Shown here in pieces: positions 18,813 through 26,961 of a stretch of DNA of 56,680 nt. Positions within the stretch are counted from its first letter, which is position 1. Every line of letters starts with the position of its first letter. The position numbers were made by a program, and so were the translations under genes. This DNA is from Streptomyces dysideae. Lineage in GTDB: Bacteria; Actinomycetota; Actinomycetes; Streptomycetales; Streptomycetaceae. The notes beneath the pieces are model-generated. The model was not told the DNA's origin and did not search any database. It worked only from the letters and a program-made list of their open reading frames with translations. The stretch is from the NCBI RefSeq assembly GCF_001514305.1, contig NZ_KQ949081.1, forward strand, positions 119,161-175,840, in the 5' to 3' direction.

Positions 18813-19733
18813 GCTCCTGTGGGTGCGCAGGCGGTGGGCGATTTCCAGTTGGCGGGGTTCCAGCGGGCGGCCGTCCTCGATGTCCCACAGGGCGTTCTGG
18901 AGGAGCCGGCCGAGGGTCCAGGCACGCGCGCGTGCGCGGTCCAGGGCGAGGACGTCCGTCATGGCGTCGAAGCGCCAGGTGATCTCGCCGGCGTCGAAGC
19001 GGTTGGCGAGGGCGGGCCAGAGCTCGAAGCCGGGGTCGCCGGCGAGGGGTTTGGGGTCGATGGCGAGCCAGGGGGCGCGGTCGGAGGCGAGGACGTTCTC
19101 GTCGTGGAGGTCCCAGTGGAGGAGGCGGTCGCCGGGTTCGGCGGCGACTTCGCGTACGGCGGCGGCGCAGTCGGCGACGAGGCGGCGGGTCTCCGGGTCC
19201 GGGATGTGTTCCAGGGCCAGGGGTGTCTGGTCGAGCATGGCCTGTGCGATGTCGCCGAGGCGGCGCATGCATGGTGGGGCGGGGGTGGTGGTGAGGTGGG
19301 CGAGCAGGTGGGCGATGACCTGGACGGCCTCGCGGGTGTCGGGGAGGTGGGAGAGCATGCGGGACGGGTCGAGGCGTTCGAGGAGCATGGTGCCGGTCTG
19401 CTCGTCGTGGTCGAGGAGGCGGACCGCTCCGTCGCCGTCCCAGATGCGCAGGGCGACCGGTTCGCCCTCGCTCTCCTCGTCCAGGAGTTGGAGTTTCAGT
19501 ACGGCCGGTGTGTCGTCCGCGCGGACGACGGGCAGGACCAGGGCGCAGACGCCGTGCATGGGGTGTCCGTCGGCTGTCAGGTCCCAGCGGTCCAGGAACT
19601 CGGCGGTCAGTTCCGGGAGTCCGGCGATGAAGGCGCGTCCCGCCTCGCCGTTGTACTCCGTCTGTGATGCGGCCAGTTCGTCCGGGATGTCGATCACGAT
19701 CCGGACGATACCGGCGTGGGCGAATCGGCTCAT
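18810..19733 (-). CDS. Aminoglycoside/hydroxyurea phosphotransferase-like kinase
   Basis: APH-fold small-molecule kinase of the streptomycin 6-phosphotransferase/hydroxyurea antibiotic-resistance kinase type. The catalytic loop is LLHWDLHDENVLA (His, Asp and Asn of HxDxxxxN), and the Mg-binding region is WLAIDPKPLAGDPGFELWP. The N-lobe ATP-site Lys is in AVLKLQLLDEES. About 307 residues from the ATG at 19733. A GTG at 19697 with TATCGT 7 nt upstream (leaderless) is an equally good start. The true substrate is unknown. Confidence 0.8.
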   Translation of the reverse strand: MSRFAHAGIVRIVIDIPDELAASQTEYNGEAGRAFIAGLPELTAEFLDRWDLTADGHPMHGVCALVLPVVRADDTPAVLKLQLLDEESEGEPVALRIWDGDGAVRLLDHDEQTGTMLLERLDPSRMLSHLPDTREAVQVIAHLLAHLTTTPAPPCMRRLGDIAQAMLDQTPLALEHIPDPETRRLVADCAAAVREVAAEPGDRLLHWDLHDENVLASDRAPWLAIDPKPLAGDPGFELWPALANRFDAGEITWRFDAMTDVLALDRARARAWTLGRLLQNALWDIEDGRPLEPRQLEIAHRLRTHRS

Positions 19734-19949
19734 GCCAATCAGGGCCTGTCCGGCGGCGATGGCCGCGTATGCGCGCAGCGCTCCCGGGACGTCACTGACG
19801 AAGCCTTTGCACATGATGTGCAAGAGGTGGGCGGTGAGGTAGGAGGCGCTGCCAATGGTGGCGATGAACACCAGGCCCCACCAGCGGCGGGGGTCGGCGC
19901 CGACGGCGGATTCACCCGGCGGATTCACCGCGGTACGGGTCCGGCTGGC

Positions 19950-20930
19950 TCATGGCTCCAGCACCACCTTCCCCGTGGTCCCGCGTGTCTCCAGGGCGCG
20001 GTGCGCGGCCGCGGCCTCGGCGAGTGGGAAGCGCTGCACGGCCGGGACGAGGCGTCCTTCTGCGGCTTCGGCGAGGGCGCGGAGCTCAAGGGTGTGTACG
20101 GGGTCGGGGCCGCCGGTCTTCTGCATCATCACCGGCCCGAGCACCTGCTCGGAGACGCCGTCGACGAGGTAGGGCTGGCCGCCCTTGATGCCCTCGGCCG
20201 ACCAGCCGAAGACGATGTGACTGCCGCCGGGGCCGAGCATGGCCACGGCCTCGCGGGCCACGTCGCCGCCCACCCCGTCGAAGACGACGGTGGCGGTACG
20301 CCCGCCGAGGTGGGCGCGGACCTTCTCCGCCCAGTCGGGGTCCTTGTAGTCGACGGCGAGGTCGGCGCCGTTCTCCCGCACCCGGGCCACCTTCTCGGGA
20401 CCGCCCGCCAGCCCGATGACGTCGGCGCCGGCGTTCCTGGCGTACTGCACGAGGAGGGTGCCGATGCCGCCGGCGGCCGCCGGGACGACGACCACCGAGT
20501 CGGGCCCCAGCTCGGCGAACTGCAGGATCCCCATCGTCGTACGCCCCGTGCCGATCATGGCGACGGCCTGGGCGGCATCGAGGTTGGCGGGGATCTCATG
20601 GACGCGGTCGACATCGGTGACGGCGAGCTCGGCGTACCCGCCCGGGGCGAAGCCGAGGTGGGCGACGACGCGCTTGCCGAGCCAGAGCGCGGCGACGCCC
20701 TCGCCGAGGGACTCGACGACGCCGGCGACCTCGCGGCCCGGGGTGGTCGGCAGGGTCACCGGTGCGGGCAGCGGGCCCTGGATGCCCTCGCGCAGGGCGG
20801 TGTCGAGGAGGTGGACGCCGGCCGCTTCCACGGCGATGCGGACCTGGCCGGGGCCGGGGACCGGGGCGTCGACCTCCTCGAGGGTGAGGTGGTCGGCGGG
20901 GCCGAAGGTGTGGAGCCGGATGGCGTGCAT
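19950..20930 (-). CDS. SoxR-controlled zinc-type quinone oxidoreductase (MDR family)
   Basis: NADPH-dependent quinone reductase of the medium-chain dehydrogenase/reductase family, 326 residues. A GroES-like domain with GREVAGVVESLGEGV is followed by a Rossmann domain with VVVVPAAAGGIGTLLVQYA. Zn ligands are absent, as in QOR-type enzymes. The ATG at 20930 is preceded by AGGGG. The upstream SoxR box makes it the likely counterpart of the S. coelicolor SoxR-regulon oxidoreductase (SCO4266, from memory), which responds to redox-active compounds. Confidence 0.88.
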   Translation of the reverse strand: MHAIRLHTFGPADHLTLEEVDAPVPGPGQVRIAVEAAGVHLLDTALREGIQGPLPAPVTLPTTPGREVAGVVESLGEGVAALWLGKRVVAHLGFAPGGYAELAVTDVDRVHEIPANLDAAQAVAMIGTGRTTMGILQFAELGPDSVVVVPAAAGGIGTLLVQYARNAGADVIGLAGGPEKVARVRENGADLAVDYKDPDWAEKVRAHLGGRTATVVFDGVGGDVAREAVAMLGPGGSHIVFGWSAEGIKGGQPYLVDGVSEQVLGPVMMQKTGGPDPVHTLELRALAEAAEGRLVPAVQRFPLAEAAAAHRALETRGTTGKVVLEP

Positions 20931-20987
20931 GCGGGGTCCCCTATTGGTGATCGGCGGTGAACTCGGTGGCTGGGCACCCACTTTTCA

Positions 20988-21007
20988 ACCTCAAGCATGC
21001 TTGAGGT
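20988..21007 (-). promoter_or_regulatory. SoxR box between -35 and -10
   Basis: Perfect 20-bp palindrome with core CCTCAAGCATGCTTGAGG, close to the SoxR consensus CCTCAAGTTAACTTGAGG. On the minus strand TTGACC precedes it and AAAAGT follows with a 19-nt spacer, the over-long spacing typical of MerR/SoxR-type promoters. Confidence 0.88.
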
Positions 21008-22151
21008 CAAGGGTCCGCCTGCCCAGGGCCAACGACACCGCTGTGAGGGCGCTGTTGAAGGACACCTCGGACAGGACGCCGGGCGCCGCGACCTGGTCGC
21101 CCGCGAGATAGACGCCGTCGCCGCGATCGACGGCGGGCCGGTCACGCCAGCTCGTACCCGGCAGGTCCACGGCCCCGGTACGCCCGCTCGCGACGGCCTC
21201 GCGCCGCCAGGTGACGCGCGAGCGCCAGCCGTCGAACGCGAGGTCGAGAAGCCGCTCGGCGCGCGCGACGCCGTCGGCCTTCGACTCGTGCGGGGCGATC
21301 GGGATCTGCCCCTGGATGAGCTGCTCGCCGGCCGGGGCGAGGCTGCGGTCCTGCGCGGTGAACCGCTCGATCCAGCCCGGCGAGTCGAGGTCGGACACCG
21401 CGAAGGCGTCGCCGCGCCGCGTGCGCACGGCGAGGTCGATGAGTGTCGTACGCCCGCTGGTCCAGGTCAGGGAGTCGTCCCCGAGGAGTCGCCGGGCGGC
21501 GTCGAGGGAGGTGGCGACTATGACGGGGGTGTCGGCGGGGAGACGGTCGACCCGGGACAGGGTCTCCATCCGGACGCCCAGATTCCAGGCACGGGCGGCC
21601 ATGCGGTCGATGACGCTCGCCCAGCCGCCGCGCGGGTAGTGCGCCTCGGGCGGGAGCTTGGTGGCACGGCGCAGGCGTTCCTGCACGAACGCGGCGGACA
21701 GGGCACCCGGGTCGTGGTGGAAGAGCGCTACGGCGGAGTAGTGGGCGGCGGCGCGGGCGCCTTCCTCGCCGGCGATGCCGGTGGCCCAGGTGAGGAAGTC
21801 GGCGTCCGCCGGCGCCTGTGGAAGCCCGCGGCGCAGCAGCTTCAGCATGGCGAAGGGCGGGGTGCGCCGCAGGACGCCATGGTGCCGGAGCCGCAGCCGG
21901 GCCGCCTCCAGGGGCGGGATCGGGGCGAGCGGGCCGATGAGGTCACGCTGCTTGAGCCAGGACCAGTGCGGGCCGCCGCTGTAGAGGGCGTGCGGTCCCT
22001 CGTTCGTCCTGTACGGTCCCTCGGCGGTCCGCGCCCGCCCGCCGAGGGTGTGATGGGCTTCGTGGACGGTGACCTTGGCGCCCGCCTCGGCGGCGGTGAC
22101 GGCGGCGGTGAGCCCGGCGAAGCCGCCGCCGATGACGGTGATGTGGTGCAT
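20991..22151 (-). CDS. FAD-dependent amine oxidase/desaturase-like oxidoreductase
   Basis: A 386-residue flavoprotein of the NAD(P)/FAD Rossmann superfamily (phytoene-desaturase/amine-oxidase-like). VIGGGFAGLTAAVTAAEAGA and EAHHTLGGRAR at the N-terminus bind ADP-FAD. The C-terminal motif GVYLAGDQVAAPGVLSEVSF is the second FAD contact. The ATG at 22151 has a GAGGGAG site. Its last codons (DLKHA-stop) are the SoxR box of the downstream gene, so the two genes are physically locked together. Substrate unknown. Confidence 0.8.
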   Translation of the reverse strand: MHHITVIGGGFAGLTAAVTAAEAGAKVTVHEAHHTLGGRARTAEGPYRTNEGPHALYSGGPHWSWLKQRDLIGPLAPIPPLEAARLRLRHHGVLRRTPPFAMLKLLRRGLPQAPADADFLTWATGIAGEEGARAAAHYSAVALFHHDPGALSAAFVQERLRRATKLPPEAHYPRGGWASVIDRMAARAWNLGVRMETLSRVDRLPADTPVIVATSLDAARRLLGDDSLTWTSGRTTLIDLAVRTRRGDAFAVSDLDSPGWIERFTAQDRSLAPAGEQLIQGQIPIAPHESKADGVARAERLLDLAFDGWRSRVTWRREAVASGRTGAVDLPGTSWRDRPAVDRGDGVYLAGDQVAAPGVLSEVSFNSALTAVSLALGRRTLDLKHA

Positions 22152-22280
22152 GGCTGGGGGTCTCCCTCGGATTGGGGTCGCCTTTCTGCCAGTACGACGG
22201 CCTGAGCGGCCCGGAATGTGACATCGGGCGCGACTTCGCAGGTCAGGTCGATTGTCAGTGGCGGGGGGCAGCATGGGGGC

Positions 22281-23006
22281 ATGGCGAGGAGAGCGGTGGG
22301 CGGAGCACGGGCGACAGGCGGGGCGGCAGGCAAGGCCGGGGTGAGGGCGGGGGCGAAGGGCGCGCGGCGTCCGGAGGTGCGGCTGCCGCCGCTGGAGGCG
22401 TACAGGGGCGGGGGACTGGAGCCGGACGGTGACTATGACGGGCTGCGGTTCCAGGACGAGGACTTCGCCGGGCAGGACGGCGGAGGCGCCCGCTTCATGG
22501 ACTGCGCGCTGACGGGGTGCGCGGTGGACGAGACACGTCTGCATCACGCCCGTTTCCTCGACTCGGTCCTGACGGGGCTGCGGGGTGTGGGCACCGACCT
22601 CGCCGAGTCGACGCTGCGTGACGTCGAGATCGTCGACGCCCGCCTCGGCGGGGTCCAACTGCACGGCGCCGTACTGGAACGGGTCCTGATCCGCGGCGGC
22701 AAGATCGACTACCTGAACCTCCGCAAGGCCAGGCTCAGGGACGTCGTCTTCGAGGGCTGCGTCCTGGCCGAGCCGGACTTCGGGGGTGCGCGGCTGGAGC
22801 GGGTCGCGTTCACGGACTGCACCCTGAAGGGCGCGGACCTCACCGGCGTGACCCTCACGGACGTGGACCTGCGGGGAGCGGCGGAGCTGGAGATCGCGCG
22901 GGGGGTGGAGCGGCTGAGGGGGGCGGTGATCAGTCCGGGGCAACTGCTGGATCTGGCACCGGTGTTGGCGGCGGAGTTGGGGGTGCGGGTGGAGGCGGAG
23001 GAGTAG
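22281..23006 (+). CDS. Pentapeptide-repeat protein
   Basis: A 241-residue soluble protein whose central and C-terminal parts fold as a pentapeptide-repeat right-handed beta-helix. A(D/N)Lxx-type repeats are seen from about residue 65, for example LRDVEIVDARLGGVQLHGAV, ADLTGVTLTDVDLRGA. Roles in this family include DNA-gyrase protection or scaffolding; none can be assigned here. The N-terminal ~30 residues are Ala/Gly/Arg-rich. The ATG at 22281 is the most likely start, with weak ribosome-site evidence. Confidence 0.75.
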   Translation: MARRAVGGARATGGAAGKAGVRAGAKGARRPEVRLPPLEAYRGGGLEPDGDYDGLRFQDEDFAGQDGGGARFMDCALTGCAVDETRLHHARFLDSVLTGLRGVGTDLAESTLRDVEIVDARLGGVQLHGAVLERVLIRGGKIDYLNLRKARLRDVVFEGCVLAEPDFGGARLERVAFTDCTLKGADLTGVTLTDVDLRGAAELEIARGVERLRGAVISPGQLLDLAPVLAAELGVRVEAEE

Positions 23007-23034
23007 GGCGGCGCAAGCGCCCCGCCGGATCCGC

Positions 23035-23196
23035 TACGATTGATCTTGTCGCCGACGCCGGAACTCCCGGCAACCGGTGCTGCGTTGGTGGTCCAAGGAA
23101 AGACGCCCCGCTTCCTGCGGGGAGATGTAGGTGCAAGGCCTGCCCGGCGCTCTGGCAAGGAGCCCCTCCCGTACGACACGGGAGGGGCTCCTTTGT
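23035..23196 (+). ncRNA. Candidate free-standing structured ncRNA
   Basis: TACGAT (23035-23040) is a good -10 box. The sequence after it folds into a closing stem CGCCGG/CCGGCG (23056-23061 with 23144-23149) enclosing hairpins CCGG-CAA-CCGG, TTGG-TGGT-CCAA, CCCCGC-TTCCT-GCGGGG and GTAGG-TGCAAGG-CCTGC. A strong terminator ends it. Flanking genes converge, so it cannot lead a coding mRNA. The 3' part faintly resembles a B12 box, but the rest does not fit a cobalamin riboswitch. I do not recognise the family. Confidence 0.5.
23157..23196 (+). terminator. Terminator of the candidate ncRNA (bidirectional)
   Basis: Sixteen-bp stem AAGGAGCCCCTCCCGT with its perfect inverse, loop ACGAC, then TTTGTT. 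Confidence 0.9.
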
Positions 23197-23202
23197 TGCC
23201 TC

Positions 23203-23703
23203 CTAGGAGACCCGGGGAAACCGTGCCTGCAGCGTCCAGATCGCCGGGTTCTCGCCCAGCGACTCATGCAGATCGACCAGGTCGGCGATCAGATCGTGCA
23301 GAAAGTCCCGCGCCTCCCGTCGAAGCTCCGCATGCGAGAAGCTCAGCGGAGCCTCCTCCGCCGGCATCCAGTCGGCCTCGATGTCGACCCAGCCGAAGCG
23401 GCGTTCGAAGAGCATCCGGTCGGTGGACTCGGTGAAGTCCAGTTCCGCGCGCTGGGGGCGGGCGGCGCGGGAACCGGCCGGGTCGCGGTCCAACTGCTCC
23501 ACGATGTCGCACAGCGCCCACGCGAAGTCGAGCACCGGCACCCATCCCCAGGCTGTGGACAACTCCCGGTCCGCCTTGCTGTCGGCGAGGTAGACGTCCC
23601 CGCAGAACAGATCATGGCGAAGGGCGCGGACGTCAGCCCGGCGGTAATCCGTCTGCGGGGGGTCCGGGAAGCGGTTGGAGAGGGCGTAGCCGATGTCGAG
23701 CAC
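23203..23703 (-). CDS. Conserved-type hypothetical protein (166 aa)
   Basis: A soluble acidic protein with no signal peptide. Visible features are an aromatic-rich centre (STAWGWVPVLDFAWALCDIV) and a C-terminal helical part with REARDFLHDLIADLVDLHE. The layout (a beta-rich half, then a charged helix) resembles Streptomyces proteins of unknown function that sit alone; no domain name is secure. GTG start at 23703. It shares the bidirectional terminator with the ncRNA. Confidence 0.65.
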   Translation of the reverse strand: MLDIGYALSNRFPDPPQTDYRRADVRALRHDLFCGDVYLADSKADRELSTAWGWVPVLDFAWALCDIVEQLDRDPAGSRAARPQRAELDFTESTDRMLFERRFGWVDIEADWMPAEEAPLSFSHAELRREARDFLHDLIADLVDLHESLGENPAIWTLQARFPRVS

Positions 23704-23743
23704 GTAGGGATGGTGTCACGCCCGGCCTCGTAGGATCACCGGC

Positions 23744-25132
23744 GTGTCCCGTTCCGCGCCCGTTGTCCCGACCGTCCTGCTTGCCCTCACCCTCACCGCC
23801 TGCACCACCGGCGTCCACGGCACCCCCGGCGGCCCCGGCCTGCGCGACCCGTACTTCCCCAAGGCCGGCAACGGCGGCTACGACGTCACCCACTACGACC
23901 TGAACCTCACCTACACCCCCGACGACCGCCACCTCACCGCGACCACGACGATCACGGCCCGCGCCACCAAGGACCTCTCCGCCTTCGACCTCGACCTGGA
24001 AGGGCTGGACGTCGGCAGCGTCACCGTCGACGGCGAACGCGCCCGCTGGAACCGCACCGGCCAGGAGCTGACCGTCCGCCCGCACGACGACCTCGACGAC
24101 GGGGACACCTTCCGCACCACCGTCCGCTACTCCGGCACCCCGGAGACGATCACCGACCCGGACGGCTCCGAAGAGGGCTGGCTGCCCACCGGGGACGGCG
24201 CGCTCGCGCTCGGGGAGCCGACGGGGTCCATGGCATGGTTCCCAGGCAACCACCACCCGTCCGACAAGGCGTCGTACGACATCGACGTCACCGTGCCGGA
24301 GGGCGTCCAGGCCGTCTCCAACGGCGAGTTGACCGACCAGTCCACCCGAGACGGCCGCACGACCTACCACTGGCACACCCCCGAGCCCATGGCGAGCTAC
24401 GTCACCGCACTCGCCATCGGGACGTACGACATCCACCGCTCCACCACCGCCGACGGCCTGCCCGTGTACACCGCCGTCACCCCGGAACAGGCCGAGGCGA
24501 GCCGCACGGTCCTTGCCAGGATCCCCGAGGTCATCGAATGGGCGGAGTACAACTTCGGCCCGTACCCCTTCGCCTCCACGGGCGCCGTCATCGCCCCCGC
24601 CGACGCCGCCGGCTACGCCCTGGAGACCCAGAACCGCCCCGTCTTCCCCGGCATCCCCGACACCGAGCTCCTCGTCCACGAACTCGTCCACCAGTGGTAC
24701 GGCAACTCCGTCACGCCCAGGACCTGGCGGGACATGTGGCTCAACGAGGGCTTCGCGACGTACGCGGAGTGGCTGTGGCAGGAGGACCACGGCGGCGACA
24801 CCGCCCAGGAGACCTTCGACGCGCTCTACGACCACGGCGAGGACGACCACGAGGACCTCTGGTCCTTCCCGCCGGCCGACCCGACGAGCGCAGCGCACAT
24901 CTCCGACAACCCCGTCTATCTGCGCGGCGCGATGGTCCTCCACAAGATCCGCCAGACCGTCGGCGACGACACCTTCTACGACATCGTCCAGGGCTGGGCA
25001 GCCACCCACCGCCACGGCAACGCGGACACCGACGACTTCACGGCGTACGTGGAGGAGATGGCGCCGGACGAGGACTTCGGGGCGGTGTGGGAGGCGTGGT
25101 TGTACGGGGACGGGAAGCCGGAGAGGCCCTGA
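23744..25132 (+). CDS. M1-family zinc metallopeptidase lipoprotein
   Basis: Extracytoplasmic aminopeptidase-N-like peptidase, 462 residues. The signal peptide ends in lipobox LTAC (Cys20). The N-terminal beta-saddle domain occupies about 40-235. The exopeptidase region is replaced by YALETQNRPVF. The zinc site is HELVHQW then NEGFATYAEW (HEXXH-18-E). The C-terminal helical domain of full-length M1 enzymes is missing, as in short M1 peptidases. GTG at 23744 has TAGGAT 7 nt upstream (leaderless). Confidence 0.92.
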   Translation: MSRSAPVVPTVLLALTLTACTTGVHGTPGGPGLRDPYFPKAGNGGYDVTHYDLNLTYTPDDRHLTATTTITARATKDLSAFDLDLEGLDVGSVTVDGERARWNRTGQELTVRPHDDLDDGDTFRTTVRYSGTPETITDPDGSEEGWLPTGDGALALGEPTGSMAWFPGNHHPSDKASYDIDVTVPEGVQAVSNGELTDQSTRDGRTTYHWHTPEPMASYVTALAIGTYDIHRSTTADGLPVYTAVTPEQAEASRTVLARIPEVIEWAEYNFGPYPFASTGAVIAPADAAGYALETQNRPVFPGIPDTELLVHELVHQWYGNSVTPRTWRDMWLNEGFATYAEWLWQEDHGGDTAQETFDALYDHGEDDHEDLWSFPPADPTSAAHISDNPVYLRGAMVLHKIRQTVGDDTFYDIVQGWAATHRHGNADTDDFTAYVEEMAPDEDFGAVWEAWLYGDGKPERP

Positions 25133-25139
25133 CGCCCCC

Positions 25140-25647
25140 TCACAGTTCCTTGCGCAGCACGGCGCACGGTCGGCCGAGTTGACGATCCTCGCGTTGATCG
25201 ATGACCTCGTACCCGAGCGCGGTCCAGAAGGCCAGGCCCCTGGGGTTGTTGCCGAGAACGGCGAGACGCACGGCACCACGCCCCGCGCCCCGGAAGCGAT
25301 GCTCCACAAGGGACGCGATCTGCTTCCCGTATCCCCGGCGTTGCGCCGCCGCGTCCACCATCAGCAGGCCGATCCACGGATCCGGGTCGCCGGGGTCGGG
25401 ATGCAAGCGTGACCGCGATCCCGACGAGCCGCCCCTCGCTACGGGCGAGCAGCACGTCCGCGTCCGGATGCGCGAGGTCCTCCGCCAGCGCGGCCGCCAC
25501 CTGCTCCGGGCGGATGTCATCCGGGTCGGCGAAGTCGCCGCTGAGGGCGTGGAAGTGGCGGTTGGAGGTGTAGAGGGCGGTGAGTTCGGTGAGGAGGGGG
25601 GCGGGGATGTCGTGGTCGGGGGTGAGGGGGAGGGGGGTGAGGATCAC
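25140..25647 (-). pseudogene. Frameshifted GNAT acetyltransferase gene
   Basis: The N-terminal half (ALYTSNRHFHALSGDF ... RSEGRLVGIAVTL) and the C-terminal half (WIGLLMVDAAAQRRGYGKQI with the acetyl-CoA loop, then ALGYEVID) lie in different frames. One extra base in the CGCTTGCATCC stretch near 25405 explains the break. Without it a normal ~168-residue GNAT is restored. GTG at 25647 has TAAGTT 7 nt upstream (leaderless). Either a recent mutation or a sequencing error. Confidence 0.8.
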
Positions 25648-25674
25648 GCGGGGCAACTTATCGCGGGGTACGCC

Positions 25675-25707
25675 GAAGCCCCCGGCGCTTTCGGCGCCGG
25701 AGGCTTC
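25675..25707 (-). terminator. Terminator of the I36-type gene
   Basis: Fourteen-bp stem GAAGCCCCCGGCGC / GCGCCGGAGGCTTC (one mismatch) with loop TTTCG. Confidence 0.8.
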
Positions 25708-25720
25708 AGCCAGGATCCGG

Positions 25721-26086
25721 TCAGCAGACGTCGACGCCGTCCACGAGGGAGCCTTGTGCGAAGACGGGCATCTGCTCGGGTGCCGTGGACGTGGCGACGA
25801 TCGTCCGGCCCAGCGGGGTGGTGGTGTAGAAGGTGGCCACCTGTCCGCCGGTCTGGTTGTTGTCGAAGGAGCGGATCGCTCCGGCCCAGCCCTTGTCTCC
25901 CAGGTCTACGTACTCGCACTTGGTGAGCTTGAGGGTGGCGCCGGTGTAGTTCGCCCCGGTGTACAGGCAGAGTTCGCCGGTCTCGCACTGGGCCGCGGCA
26001 CCGGCCGAAGGTGCCGCCGCGACACCTCCCCCGACCAACGCCGCTGTGGCCACCGCCAGGCCGATTGCTCGCATACGTGAACTCAT
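25721..26086 (-). CDS. Secreted peptidase inhibitor family I36-type protein
   Basis: A 121-residue secreted protein. The Sec signal peptide (AIGLAVATAALVGGGVAAAPSA) is cleaved near Ala-Gly-Ala at about 31. The mature domain is crystallin-like: CETGELCLYTGANYTGATLK and a final Cys in GVDVC, with four Cys able to make two disulfides. Streptomyces I36 proteins include the metalloprotease inhibitor SMPI; activity here is by family only. The ATG at 26086 follows GGGGGA. Confidence 0.85.
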   Translation of the reverse strand: MSSRMRAIGLAVATAALVGGGVAAAPSAGAAAQCETGELCLYTGANYTGATLKLTKCEYVDLGDKGWAGAIRSFDNNQTGGQVATFYTTTPLGRTIVATSTAPEQMPVFAQGSLVDGVDVC

Positions 26087-26300
26087 GATCTATCCCCCGA
26101 TGTGATCGTCTCGTGGTTCGTCGTGGTTTCTTCTGACGCTCTCACGCTAGCCACGCCCAAATGCGGTGTCATGCTGGAGAGTTGGAGGTTGACGAGGCTG
26201 ACTCGACGGTGTTCCTTCGGCCGGCGGCGCTCCCGAAGGGGAGGGGAGTCTTCGATTCCGACTGTTCCGGCAGCATACGAAGGCCGCGCATGCGCGCAGG

Positions 26301-26729
26301 TCAGTTGGGGGATGGCGCGTGCAACTCGAACCAGACCTCCTTGCCGCCCATGCGACAGCTGTCGGCCCGGGCCACGCCCCAGTCCTGTGCGAGCCCGGCG
26401 AGCAGGAGTAAGCCTCGTCCGTCTTCTGCCTGTGGGCCGGGGCTCTTCGGGTGAGGCTCGGCGTCGGGGGCGTCGTCGTACACGGCGACGCGTACGCGGT
26501 CATGCCGGACGACTGCTTCCAGCCGGACGTCGAGGGAGGCGGTGTGCAGGCCGACATTCGTGACCATCTCGGAGACCAACAGGCGGGCGGTGTCGGCGAG
26601 TTCGCCGTGCCCGGTGGCCTCAAGGAGCAGGGCGACCATGTCTCGGCAGATCTTGGGGCTGGTGGCGGTGTTGGGGGCGCGGAGGCGGTAGAGCTGCGGG
26701 GGGTGGGTGGCGAGTGGGCTGGGGTCCAT
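26301..26729 (-). CDS. RsbW-like ATP-binding protein (anti-sigma factor type)
   Basis: A 142-residue GHKL-fold protein of the Streptomyces HATPase_c regulatory family. The N-box is LVSEMVTNVGLHT, the G1-like element VYDDAPDAEP has Pro where Gly is usual, and the G2-like element is GRGLLLLAGLAQDWGV. Such proteins bind or phosphorylate sigma/anti-anti-sigma partners and are common next to WhiJ-type loci. The ATG at 26729 has GGAG 7 nt upstream. It is divergent from the HTH regulator at 26962. Confidence 0.85.
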   Translation of the reverse strand: MDPSPLATHPPQLYRLRAPNTATSPKICRDMVALLLEATGHGELADTARLLVSEMVTNVGLHTASLDVRLEAVVRHDRVRVAVYDDAPDAEPHPKSPGPQAEDGRGLLLLAGLAQDWGVARADSCRMGGKEVWFELHAPSPN

Positions 26730-26961
26730 GGGGGCTCCTTCATCAGGCGTGGTCGTACGAGGCTCTGTGCTGCACACCGCCATGGCTCGGCCGCGCCAAC
26801 TGGCTTGGCTGCACTGCGGTCTTACTGGTGCGCAGCTTGTTGCCCGATCGAAGGTAGTGGCATGTATGCCCCGTGGCAATGTTGGGCCATAGCCTGCTGT
26901 TGGGTGAGTGGACCCGGGTCGCTGCCGAACGGCAGACTCAAGGTGAACAGAGGAAGGAAAC

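Noticed and set aside
17759..18925. 388-codon minus-strand open frame across the tRNA-Thr
   Set aside because: It runs through a tRNA, a terminator and the HEAT pseudogene and has no recognisable domain.
19734..19928. N-terminal membrane extension of the APH-like kinase
   Set aside because: The upstream in-frame stretch is hydrophobic but lacks a start signal, and the family begins near the IDIPDEL motif.
23055..23150. Cobalamin riboswitch
   Set aside because: Only the 3' AGGTGCAAGGCCTGCC stretch resembles a B12 box; the rest of the core is absent and no gene lies downstream on that strand.
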